Positions 46,484 through 57,305 of a stretch of 64,000 nucleotides of DNA are shown here, one piece after another. The translations under genes were made by a program, and so were the position numbers. Location: the NCBI GenBank assembly GCA_019096155.1, contig JAHCVI010000003.1, forward strand, positions 4,821,105 through 4,885,104, in the 5' to 3' direction. The stretch's first letter is position 1. Every line of letters begins with the position of its first letter. The notes below the pieces were generated by a model. That model saw nothing but the letters and a program-made list of their open reading frames with translations. It was not told where the DNA came from and did not search any database. The DNA is from Staphylotrichum longicolle. Its lineage: Eukaryota > Ascomycota > Sordariomycetes > Sordariales > Chaetomiaceae.

Positions 46484-48415
46484 ATGTTTCCCCGGGGTGC
46501 AAAGCGAAAGATCCAGGAGGGGAGAGGCGCCAGTAGTGCCCTCAAAAAGTCTAGGGCATGCCAGTCCGCTTCCCCAACGCACATCCCCTCCGCGGTATCG
46601 CTCACGTCCGATCCGCTCCAGCAGCCGCACCCTTTCCACAAAGAGGCAGAGCAACACGGCATCGTTTTACGAAAGTTCTATCCGCCGGAGATGAGCAACG
46701 CCCGGGCGCGCGCATATCAGGCGGGCGAGATCCCACGTCCGATCGAGCAGCTGAATTCGGCACTACAAGACACATCGCGGAAGCGGGAGAGCGTGCAGGT
46801 GAAAAATGCTGTGGTACACTGGTTCAAGATGGACCTACGGACAGTCGACAACCGCGCTCTGTTCTGTGCTAGCCAGAAGGCGAGGGAGGCTGGTGTCCCA
46901 TTGATCACCATGTACCTCGTCAGCCCACAGGATTTCGAGGCTCATTTGGTGGCGCCCATCCGTGTCGACTTTACATTGCGGACGTTGAGGATCCTGAGGG
47001 AAGATCTGGCCAAGCTGAACATCCCTCTCTATGTGGAGACGGTGGAGGAGAGAAAGCATATCCCCGTGAGGATTGCCGAGCTGATGGAGACGTGGGGAGC
47101 CAGCCACTTATACACGAACATGGAGTACGAGGTGGACGAGCTCAGAAGGGAAGCGAAGGTGGTCAGGATGCTCGCCGAGAAGGACATATGCGTGGAAGTC
47201 ATGCACGATGCCTGCGTTGTGCCGCCGGGTCGGCTCTGCAGCGGCTCCGGTAAGCAGTATGCGGTCTACACACCCTGGTTTCGGTCTTGGACTGCACACC
47301 TTCACGAAGACCCTGAGGTTCTGGAGCTTTGTGCACAGCCGCTCAGGAATGCCGAGTTGGCGAGAAGGGTCTTTGGGCAATTGTTCAACTCCGAGATACC
47401 AATGACTGTGAGAAACAAGAACCTGGCTGATGAGGAAGCTGGCCGACTCCGCGCGTTATGGCCGGCCGGGGAGCACGAGGCCAAGAAGCGCCTAGACGCG
47501 TTCTGCGAGCACCGGATAGGGCACTACGACAGGAAACGAAACCTTCCGGCGGAAGCGGGGACATCGTCGCTGTCGATCCATCTCGCCAGCGGAACTCTAA
47601 GTGCCAGAACGGCAGTCCGTGCCGCCAAGGACCGAAACCGCAGCAAGGACCCAAATGCGAGAAGCGAGGGCATCCAGGTCTGGATCAGCGAGGTGGCGTG
47701 GAGGGACTTTTACAAGCATGTGCTCGTGAACTGGCCGTACATTTGGTGCGTATTAATACTTACCCACGCTCTTCCTTGCTTCCCCATGCAGCTCGGTCGT
47801 GAGGACCTGTCAGGCTCCTCATCCGTTCCGTCTCGAGCCCATTGAGCCTGTCCTAACCGAGCCATCAGCATGAACAAGCCATTCAAGCCCGAATACTCCA
47901 ACATCTCGTGGTCGTACGACAAGGCCCACTTCGTCGCGTGGTGCGAGGGCCGCACCGGTTTTCCCATGGTCGACGCGGCGATGCGTCAGCTACGAGAGAT
48001 GGGTTGGATGCACAACCGCTGCCGCATGGTCGTCGCTTCCTTCCTCTCCAAGGACCTTATGATTGACTGGCGCATGGGCGAGCGATTCTTCATGGAGCAT
48101 CTCATCGACGGTGACTTCGCGTCCAACAACGGCGGCTGGGGGTTCTCGGCCTCGGTCGGGGTCGACCCGCAGCCCTACTTCCGCATCTTCAACCCTACCC
48201 TCCAGAGCGAGCGATTCGACAAGGCCGGCGATTATATCCGGAAGTGGGTGCCAGAGCTTTGTGGCATCAAGGGCAGTGCCGTCCACGAGCCATATGCGAG
48301 AGGTGCTGGTGCCTTGGCTAAGAAGAATGGGTATCCCGAGCCGATCGTCAACCATCGGGTTGCCAGGGAGAGGGCTTTGGCCGCGTATAAGAAGGGCATT
48401 GAGCGCGGTTTGTAG
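46484..48415 (+). CDS. Class I CPD photolyase (deoxyribodipyrimidine photo-lyase)
   Basis: Exons 46484-47745 and 47869-48415; intron 123 bp (GTGCGT..ATCAG); 602 aa. The frame is open upstream to 46328, but that part encodes a hydrophobic stretch foreign to the family. I take the ATG at 46484, which gives a basic start (MFPRGAKRKIQEG) suited to nuclear or mitochondrial import. The photolyase N-domain begins at AVVHWFKMDLRTVDNRAL (about 110). The FAD domain shows LSIHLASGTLSARTAVRAA, WISEVAWRDFYKHVLVNWP, the junction MNKPFKPEYSN, and NRCRMVVASFLSKDL with the following WRMGERFF. It repairs UV-induced cyclobutane dimers using light, as in Neurospora phr and yeast PHR1. Confidence 0.95.
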
Positions 48416-49892
48416 AACAGCGGCCTTGCCGGAGCTTGCCGACATTTAACACACCGAAGTAATATAAGAAGGCTCGTCGATGCCATCTCCCCCGCTTTTC
48501 TGGTCTTCCTCCAAGCGCTGCCCGAGCGTTCATAGTGCCGAAACGCAACAACTGCAACTGCCATGACCCAGCACCATCCCCGCAATGCCCCGCAACAACA
48601 GCTCGATGCAGCGGCCCGCACCAACGGCGTCGTCCAGCTCCAGTTTGGGGCACAGCACTCTCTTGACTTGGTTGCCGCAATAAAACGGACTTTGAAGCTA
48701 TGACGTACTGAGGGGCGATTTGATACACTTGCCGAGGGAACACGACCCCATTCCAGAAAATGAAGCGAAGGGATCGAGACCCTAGTATCCCAGCCGGTCT
48801 GATCTCTCCTGTAATGTCCGCCAATGGAGCCGCTGCCATACATCCGGGCTCCGAGGTCCGGCCGACAGCGTCTGCTAGCGTCTCCTAAACATGTACTAGT
48901 TGCTGACGAAGCCCAAGGGGGGACAAGGGGGTGTTGGATCCGATCAGCTTCTTGGAGCGCTTATGGTTCGCCTTTCCACAGGGGCAAGTGATCCTACCTT
49001 ACCTTACACAGCAGTGCAGTTTGTGCTTCGGCTGCGGATTCTCCAGGCGAGAGGCGCCAGGCGAACCGGCAGTTATTATCAACCGCATCGCGGTCGGCGA
49101 ACCTGGGAAGATAGCATATGATAGCGGTGGCCCGGGCTTTGGAGGCTTACGTTCCGTCAGGAATCTTCACCAGCAGCAAGGCAACGCCGACAAGCATTTG
49201 TACATCAATTGCAGGCTTGAGTTGATAGGGCCACTGGGGAGGCTGTCCCCCGCACGCTCCGCATTCTCGACAAAGGCGGAGGAGGGTGGAGAAGAAAGCT
49301 TGTTTCCTTGCCGGTCGCCTTGTAGACCTTCCTCATCCAGGAAGTGGAGTGCAGCCAAGCAGTGCGAAGCTTTTCCCAGACATTAGCGCTCCCCGCTTCC
49401 GCTTGGTTCCTCGCATCTGATTAGGGCGCATCTCAGCGGCTGCTCAACGTTCGCGGTTTCCGACTTGTTTTAGCGCACCTCGTATACGCTAGGTCCCGAT
49501 GCCCGCCATGTCTCATGCAAGACGACGAGACAACCACATGGCGGCATCAAGTGCGAAGCTTCACGAATCAAGGAGTAAGTGATCTACCCTGATCAGGCGC
49601 GACTCGGTCGCATCTCATCCGTAGGGTGGAGTGCTCGGTTGGTTCTTGCCCGGATGCTTCCCCACACGGACGGCCACGCGGCGGGCACACATTCCGGGAT
49701 CATGGAATGTCCGGACCAACACCCCTGGCGGCTATTTGGATCACCTCCAACCGACAGAGTGGTACTGTATAAGTACGAAGTCTTGAAAAGCTGACATTGA
49801 CGGCCTTCCGCAACACTTGACGATTTTGTTCTTCCTCCTGTCTTCTCCTTTTTACTCTTGCACGTTATTTATGCGGGCAAACTCGCGCCAAC
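48416..49892. other. Intergenic region, 1.5 kb
   Basis: 3' flank of the photolyase and promoter of the sugar transporter. A 5' leader-like T/C-rich stretch lies at 49825-49865. Minus frames at 48232-48843 are antisense to the photolyase end and carry no family signal. Confidence 0.45.
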
Positions 49893-49900
49893 ATGAGTAA
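49871..49900 (+). promoter_or_regulatory. Short uORF overlapping the sugar transporter start
   Basis: ATG CGG..GAG TAA, nine codons, starts 22 nt before the transporter ATG (49893) and ends 8 nt into it in another frame. Ribosomes starting at this ATG would miss the main start, so it could damp expression. Confidence 0.45.
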
Positions 49901-51757
49901 CTCACGCGATTCGAAACTTCAAGCCGAGCCCGAAGCGGGCTTCACCCAGGTCGACCATGCCTACGACCTGGACGAGAAGGCGAAGGTCGCCGATTACAAG
50001 GCGGATGCAGTGGCGGCCGAAACTGCCGAGCACAACATGACCGTGTTGGAGGCGGTTCGGGCGTACCCCATGGCTTCTTTCTGGGCGTTCGTCATGTCCT
50101 GCACCATTGTAAGCGTCTTAACCCGTTCTCCGGCGAAGCATATCCGCACCTGACTCAGAATCCAGATTATGGAATCCTATGATGTCTTCCTCATTGGCAA
50201 CTTCGTTGCCCTTCCCGCTTTCCAGCGGAAATACGGTATACAAAACCCGTCTGGTTCGGACAACTGGGTCATCGAGGCAAAGTGGCAGTCTGCGCTTCAA
50301 GTTTCGGGACAGCTTGGTGCGCTAATCGGCGTCTTCCTCGCCGGCCCCCTCACGAGCCGCATTGGATACCGCTGGGCGACCATCACGGGTCTCATGCTCT
50401 TGAACGTCTTCATCTTCGCCTTCTACTTTGCGGACTCGATGCCGGTTATCTTCGTGGCTCAGCTTCTCGAGGGCCTGCCATGGGGCATATTCATTGCCAA
50501 CGCCCCCGCTTACTGCAGCGAGATTGTGCCCATCCAGTTGCGAGCCCCTGCCACCCAGATGCTGCAGATGTTCTGGGCCATCGGTAGCATCATCGTCGGT
50601 GCCGTCACCTACGTTTACAACCCCATCGACGATGCAAGCGCCTACAAGTATGCGCACATCCGCATTTAAAGCAATGATGGCTCTGGGCTGATGAAATGAA
50701 ACAGGATCCCGATTGCTCTCCAATGGATGTTCCCTACCCCACTCGCCATCCTCATGTTTTGTGCGCCGGAGTCGCCTTGGTGGCTGGTCCGAAAGGGGCG
50801 TCTCGAACAAGCCGCGAAGTCCGTCGAGCGCCTTGGACGCAAGTCGCAGCTGAACTCTGGCGAGACCGTTGCCATGATGCGCCGTGTCGTTGAGCTGGAA
50901 AAGTCCGAAAAGGAGCCTAACCACTGGGAATTGTTCAAAGGCACCGATACATACCGCACCCTCATCGTGTGCGGTGTGTACGCGGCGCAGAACCTCACCG
51001 GCAACCTGATTGCCAACCAGGCCGTCTACTTCTTCGAGCGTAAGTGGCCCACCCACGCTGTGTTTCCAGCCGAGACAGTTACTTCGGGTTATTTGAACCA
51101 TTGCTGACGCAACCCCACAGAGGCCGGTGTAAGTGTCAACACTGCCTTCGCCCTGGGCCTCATCACCTCGGCGCTCCAAATGATCTTCGTCATGCTCTCG
51201 TGGATCCTCACCACGTATCTTGGCCGGCGTACCATCTACCTCTGGGGCTCCTTTTTCAACGTCGTTATGCTGGTCGCCCTCGGCATCGCCGGCTCCGTCG
51301 GCAAGTCGTACTCGGCCTCCCTAGCGCAAGCATCCCTGGGCCTCATCATCTCCGTGCTGTTCACCCTAGGCCCCGCGCCCGCGTCGTGGGTTATCATCGG
51401 AGAGACATCGTCTATTCGCCTCAGGCCGCTCACCACGGGTATCGGGCGCGCTTCGTATTACATTGTGGAGATACCTTGCATTTTCCTGGGGAGCTACATG
51501 CTCAATCCGACGGTAAGACTCGATTCTTTTCTCTGGTTAAAAGAGTTTGCTGACCTGGATGACTTGCAGGGCGCAAACCTTGGCGGCAAGTGCGGCTACG
51601 TCTGGGGCGGTACCGGTCTGTTCTGCTTGATCGTGGCCTTCTCTACCTGCCTGAGATGAAGAACCGGTCCTACCGTGAGATCGACATCATGTTCAGGCGC
51701 AAGATCCCAGCTCGTAAATGGAAAAAGACGGTCATCGATGTGCAGGATGATGAGTAG
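49893..51757 (+). pseudogene. Maltose/alpha-glucoside-type MFS sugar transporter with a 1-nt frameshift near the C-terminus
   Basis: Exons 49893-50108, 50166-50647, 50705-51039, 51121-51512 and 51570 onward join in phase. The protein has a ~60-aa acidic cytosolic N-tail and twelve helices starting SFWAFVMSCTIIMESYDVFL. Sugar-porter motifs include LTSRIGYRW, LEGLPWGIFIANAPAYCSEI and PESPWWLVRKGRLEQA. This is the pattern of fungal alpha-glucoside permeases. After ..CLIVAFxx (51641) two bases stand where three are expected before YLPEMKNRSYREIDIMF, so the written frame ends early at TGA 51657-51659. The expected C-tail continues for 37 codons in the next frame to TAG 51755-51757. It is either a real deletion, shortening the last helix and tail, or a sequencing error. 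The rest of the gene shows no decay. Confidence 0.85.
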
Positions 51758-52749
51758 AGGTGTGGTGATTGTGAAAGATATAGCAGGGCAGGTAGTCAAA
51801 TGTGGAAAGTTGGAGAGCGTGGATGTTGATGCGCGAGTGACTTTGTCGACTTCTGCCGGGTCTCGCGTCAGCCCTTATTGATTGTTATGTGTCAACCCCG
51901 TATGTAGTTTGCAGCTCGACTCAGAGGCTGCCTTGTCTGAAACTTTAGCATTTTAGCTTCAACAGGCAAGGTGAGACTTGTCAGCCACGGCTGGGCTGCT
52001 TGATTCAGCTCTTCTCTCCGATCACTGTGACCTTCCGCCGTCCCTCTCCACCGACCTTCCTATCACTCCTGCGTTTTGACCTTCGCCTAATGACCCAAGT
52101 ACGTCACCTTTATCGCTGGTTAACGTCACTCACCCGGCGACCCTCCCTCGGACAACGCGAGAGATTTCTTTAGGAAATTTGAGACGGCATCGCAAATGTG
52201 AGTGTGCCCCATGGTAAACATGTCAGAGTCCCATCCTGACTGAACCTACCCCTACCTTTGGACAATGACACCAAGGCCTCCGTCTGAACCGGGACGACTG
52301 TGGCGAATCGTCCGGTATGAGTACTCTGAAAGGTTAGACTGGTGAAGGTATGCTTCGCGCAAGCTGGATGAGTGGTTCGGTGGAGCGAAAATGTCTAGCA
52401 CAGTTTGCACAAGCAATCTGGCATCAACAGTATCTGTAGCAACGAGTTGTGTTGTTTACCAAGGAACTCCCAGAGCTCCTTAAAACGAGTGACTACCTAA
52501 CTACCTATATAAGTCGTGGCTCTCTTCGGGTCTCACAGATCCCCTTTCATATGCCAGTGTCGTCCTTCTTGAAGACAATAGGCATAAAATCGCCCTACGT
52601 CAGCCAAGATAGCGAAGTGAAGACGGATGCTGATGCATCATGATGTAAGGAAACTAGGAACTGTTTATATGTAAACTAATCCGCCAAGCACCGCAGCTGT
52701 TGCTCGTCCCGAGATGCAGGCGGGAAACTCAATACATCGTCGTGATAAT
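51758..52749. other. Intergenic region, 1.0 kb
   Basis: No coding or repeat signal that I can support; AT-rich near 52440-52680. Confidence 0.45.
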
Positions 52750-54300
52750 GTGTTAGTACATGGCGTTGTGGTGAAACGCTTTTACCACTGGGCTAAAAGT
52801 GGATGGGGCCCCAGATTCCTGTTGGAGCGTTTCGTTGTTTGCCCGTACGTTCTGACACATTGCGACTCTATCTTGTTGGAGCAAACCACCATCGTCCTCA
52901 ACAATGTCGATGATAGCGATACTGTCGTTCCGGTATGTCCCCAAGACGCTCCGAGTGGGGGCACTGGGATCCCGCTCTTCGGTGTCTCTCAAACTCCTCT
53001 TTCAGCTTCTGGAAACTGCCAATGTGCATCTTGGCGTTCTCGTCCACAATCGCTTTGAAGTCCAGCCGCGGTCGAAGATCAAATAGCTCCTGGATGAGGC
53101 ACTGAGCGACCCAGTCCGAAAAATCCCCTGAACCTTGGGCATTGGTGAGGACAATGACGGCTGACCGCGTCTCGGGAAACATGTACGCCGAATTGAGGTA
53201 ACCCGTAATCTGACCGCCGTGGTAGAACAGCACCCGGGGTCGCGATTCCCTGCCAAGAATCTGCGTTGTCTGCGGTCCGTTCTGGGAAAACCAACCAAGG
53301 TGCGACGAGGGAAGGATATGTCGCGCCCGTCCCAGGGCATACGATTTCCCGTTGATCGTGTTATTGATGACCGGGCAGCACTGCGAAAGTCTGGTGCTAA
53401 TCTCGCGGAGCGGGTTGTCGTCGCTGTCGTCTTGCGGGCCCCCTGCCCCCCCGCCCCTTCTCGAGCAAACTCAGTTCGGCATGAAGCGGGTCGAGGATGG
53501 CCGCCATTCATTTGATCAGGTCCGGAACAGTGGACCAAACGGCTGCCGCAGCGCCCGTTGACGTCTCGTCCGAAACGTCAGGAACGGGCATGCGGCCAGG
53601 CTGCTGGCTCTCGAGAGCCGTGTGCGCCTCGGCGACGTTGTCGTCCGGGAGATCCTTTCGAATGCTGCGCGACCGTGCCATTCCCAGGGGCAAGAAGATA
53701 CGCCTGCGGACAAAGTGGCCCCAACTTGATGACGCATCCCTGCCACCAACCGCTTCAATGATCCTCCCAGCTGCGGCATACATCCAATTGGTGGAGTGAA
53801 AACTTGGCTCTGAAGTCGTGAAACACCGGAATATGATTGAGAATGTGCATCAACTTCTCTGGCGGGATTATCGTCTTGCCCTCGGCTCCGTACCATGAGA
53901 AGTCAATTTGGGGAAGGCCGGTCGCATGTGAGAGAGCAGAGGTCGCAAAGCATGGCTGCCATGGCACGGTCGCTGATGACGGGAACATGAACCTGGCGAA
54001 ACGGGATATATGAGGCGATTGGGTTGTCCCATGCGAGTTTTCTCGGACACCAGGATTCCGCAAGACGCAGACACAGACGCTTGCGTGTGGGGGAGCCTAG
54101 GAGATAAAGGGTATTTGCGTCCACGGGGACTGGAGTGTTGGCGGCCACATCTTGTACTCCCTCTTGGTGCATGCAGATGGTTCGTCCTCCATGAACGACG
54201 CCGGCCGATATTGAAGGCGTGACAGTTGCCTTTCGGATGTAGCTCAGGGTCGGAATCAAAACTTGTAGCCTGCCAGCGCAGAGTCAGAGGGGCCTCCTGG
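52750..54300 (-). pseudogene. Decayed class-C beta-lactamase-like (serine hydrolase) gene, copy 1
   Basis: Family blocks follow in order on the minus strand but in three frames. They are SAGVVHGGRTICMHQEGVQD and NTLYLLGS (about 54080-54230), then LAWDNPIASYIPF, and after a shift ATGLPQIDFSWYGAEGKTI (about 53880-53930). AAGRIIEAVGG to FVRRRIFLPLGMARS (about 53690-53780) follows. The C-terminal GGQITGYLNSAYMFPETRSA with VIVLTNAQGS (about 53140-53220) completes the set. The SxxK stretch after LYLLGS is garbled by frameshifts. Intact fungal relatives are secreted or cytosolic serine hydrolases of the beta-lactamase/esterase EstB fold, often near secondary-metabolite genes. A second copy lies at 55977-57017. 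Confidence 0.85.
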
Positions 54301-54789
54301 GCGAATGCGTGGGCAAGAGTTGCGCCTATGATCGAAGAACCCCCCGGGCTGCAACTGCTGGAATTCCGCTTTGCTCCGTCGGGCTCATGTTGTATGAGCC
54401 ACTGGGCAAAACTGTGAGAAGAGCGCGTTGTGAGGTTTGTTTCAAGCAGAGTTGAAATACCTGACTCCTTCCGATCCTTCCGCTTAATTTTGGGTTCACG
54501 TACTCTTGCAGCCTCTTGGTCGACAACGAGCTGAGATGTGGTCAGAGAGAAGCTGGTGCCGAAAAAATAAGAGTTTCCGAGACACATGAAAGACCACAAA
54601 GGGCTTCACTGCATATCATAACCCTAAGTAACAATACGGCACAATGAAGCAGGGGTTGCTTTTCCCCAAAGCAGGTTTGCGCTACCAACACCACTGCAGT
54701 CGGTACCACATCACTTGGGCATGGCGGTGACCCAAAGACACGCGTATAAAGTCTCTGTTGACAAGACGTAGATTGCACTCAAGCACGTG

Positions 54790-55700
54790 CACCGGCACCT
54801 AGTAGAAGAGTTCCAGTTCCAGCTGTATTCTGGACGAACGCTGACTCGGCCACCAAGCGGAGCCCATCTTACATTGACGCCGCCAAGAAGCCCCAGCTTG
54901 ACTCTGAAGACTCGCAACGCGCTCAGGACACCTTCGGGCACATGTCCAAGACATGGTTCAGTGAGACATCAGTCCACTAGCTCATGGTTTACGACAATGC
55001 TGACGACCGCGACGTCCTAAGCGCTTCTGGCCTCCGTCCAACACCGGCTCTATAATCCTCACCAGCCGCGATGCAACTCAGCCTGGTATCCCAGCATAGC
55101 GCTCATGTGACGTCCATGTCAGTGGAGGAAGGACAAGAGCTCTTCAAGGCAGTTTTGCAGGCATCGGACATTGCTACTAGAGGAGACATTGAAATGGAGA
55201 AGATTCAGGAGGCAGCGAAACATCTAGGTAGGTTCCAGTTCATGCTCATCCCCGATGTTTGTTGTCGTTCATTCGAGCTGACCCAGGAGGAAAAAAGTCA
55301 ATTGCCTCTTGCCATCAACCAAGCGGCCAGCTTGATGGTGTAGCGTGATTGCTCCGCCGGAGACTTTCTGGAAATCTTTCTCGAGTCGCGCAAGGAAGAA
55401 ATCGTCGTCGCCTGTCTTGACACCGACTCACCCAGCTGGTTCTATGAGCACTCACTGGCGACTGCCTGGAGAGTGTCGGATTGAAAGCCTGTCAAAGAGG
55501 CCAAGACGCCCCTGTCCATTGTCTCTTGACTGGATCCGGACGGCATCTCCGAGTCTCTTCTGAGGGAGGGGACCAGCGCCTCGGACAAGCTGCGCTTCCT
55601 ATCCAGGGCGAGGGCATATGGGCAAGCCGTCCTTGAGCTTTGCCGCAATGGCCTCATTTGGAAATGAGGTCTGCAACATCGGTCGGGAAATGGAGGAAGC
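54790..55700 (+). pseudogene. Decayed NB-ARC (NLR-like) nucleotide-binding gene fragment
   Basis: Read on the plus strand: VPAVFWTNADSATKRSP (54820-54870), then AQDTFGHMSKTWFSETSVH, a TAG where Trp is expected, and LMVYDNADDRDVLSASG (Walker B-like region). In the next frame PPSNTGSIILTSRDATQPGI (the RNBS-B motif of NB-ARC proteins, about 55030-55090) is followed by HVTSMSVEEGQELFKAVLQ and AAKHLG. A shifted LPLAINQAAS (GLPLA-like motif) leads, past a TAG, into DFLEIFLESRKEEIVVACLD and SPSWFYEHSLATAWRV. The P-loop and any C-terminal TPR/ankyrin repeats are absent. In fungi such proteins act in non-self recognition and heterokaryon incompatibility. Stops and shifts make this copy dead. Confidence 0.8.
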
Positions 55701-55976
55701 TTGATGTCGATGAACCAGTTTTTGATGGAATTGTGGTAGCGCCCGACGTAGCATCTTAGATCCACGGCGCCGTTCCTGGGATTTGCTCCTCCACCAACTT
55801 TCATTCCGCCTCGTTCATGGCCTCGATACCGGCGTTAACGCACCTCGTTGCAGTGACGGGTAGTTTTGCGCTGGCTCGCCGAGGAAGAGTCAGCTGGTGT
55901 CAGAACATAAGGGCAAACAATGAACATAAGGCCAAGCAACGAAACACTTCACTAGAAATTTGGGGCCCGATCCATT

Positions 55977-57017
55977 TTACGCAGTCAAGTGGTAAAATCG
56001 TTTCAACAGCGGGCAGATCCAGTCAGCCACATCGCAGAGACCGAGCGAGTTCTGCAGCACGACCACGGCGGTTTCGGATTCTGGGAGTAGACAGAGCGCG
56101 CTTGTCGCCCCTGGCATGTTGCCGCCATGCCAGATGGCGAGCTTTCCAGGATAATGCTCGCCGAGCTTGGGGAACGGGCCAAGAACATCTTGATTCCACC
56201 CAAAGTTCAACGAGCCGGGCAGCTGGGTTCTGTTCAACCCAGGGCATTAGTCTGTTCGAGAAGGCCCGGAACCCCCTGTGCAATGTGTGGCATATGATGG
56301 TGGCAATCTCCTTGATGGGGTTGTCGGGACACCTGGCTGGCGCTGGCTCCAGGACTCCTGTGAAGAGGGGGCGTTTATAGTCGAGATAGCGTCTAGATAC
56401 GCCTTGCTGTACTTCAGAGGTCCTCCATTAAATGACCGGACAGCAACGCCTGCAAACACTATCGTGTCATTCGACGCATTGTTGAAGGGCAGGCGAGATG
56501 CCGACTTGTTGGTGAGGATATTGTACGGCGCCACAGCATTCTCGTCATCGCTCGGATGCCTTGCAAACGTGCGCGACATGCGAGCGGGCGTGAAGAACTT
56601 GGGCGCGAGGAAGTCTTCCCATCTCTGCCCGGCGAGGTTCTCAATAACCAGGCCGGCAATATTGACGGTATCTCGGTTAACTGAGAGCTAAGCTTCGACC
56701 GTGCGATGCCCGTAGTACTCTTCGTGGATGACCTGGCCGTGGTGAATTACTACCGCCACACCTGGCGCTCCGGCGATGCCGCACAGCGACGAGATCAACG
56801 GTCGGAGCCCCTGGAGCGCAGCGCCCACATTGGTGGGTGTAGCCATGTCGTGTTGGGTGGATAAGGTGCAGATGGTACTAGCGTTGTGGAATTGGAAATT
56901 CTGGTTACCGTCCGCCACAGCAGGATTGACGTTGAAGATTGCAGGAGGGAGGGGAACAAGGCCATGAACTTGGTTCCTCCTCCACACCTCTTGGCATTGT
57001 AACATGGGCTGGAGCAA
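55977..57017 (-). pseudogene. Decayed class-C beta-lactamase-like gene, copy 2, with internal deletion
   Basis: The N-terminal part reads NVGAALQGLRPLISSLCGIA then GAPGVAVVIHHGQVIHEEYY up to GHRTVEA and a TAG (56692-56694). Immediately downstream in the same frame is VNIAGLVIENLAGQRWEDFL with APKFFTPARMSRTF, normally more than 100 residues later. The SxxK catalytic segment is therefore missing. Then NDTIVFAGVAVRSFNGG, a frame change, and TQLPGSLNFGWNQDVLGPFP, GKLAIWHGGNMPGATSALCL and ETAVVVLQNSLGL complete the C-terminus. It is paralogous to the copy at 52750-54300 but differs in sequence, so this is not a recent duplication. Confidence 0.85.
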
Positions 57018-57305
57018 ACAACGACAAACCGGTGGGGGTACAGGCCAATCGGAACCCTTCAGAAGGGTTGCACAAGCGTTAGGTTTGGATCATGGCCAGA
57101 CTGGCACAAGTAATCCGCGGAAAATGCAAAGTCGTAGGGGAGCGGGCCGAGAAAACTGCGCTGGGCGGACTAGACGGTGAATCTTGTTGCTGGGATTCGA
57201 AAAGTGTGTTCAGGGGTTGGGAGAACGAAGGATGCAGAGGTTGGGGGACCTAGTTTTGGCGACGAGGGTTAAAGTAACAGATCATGAAGATCAGATGCCC
57301 TCCCA

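Noticed and set aside
50322..51179. 285-codon minus frame
   Set aside because: Antisense to sugar transporter exons; no family features.
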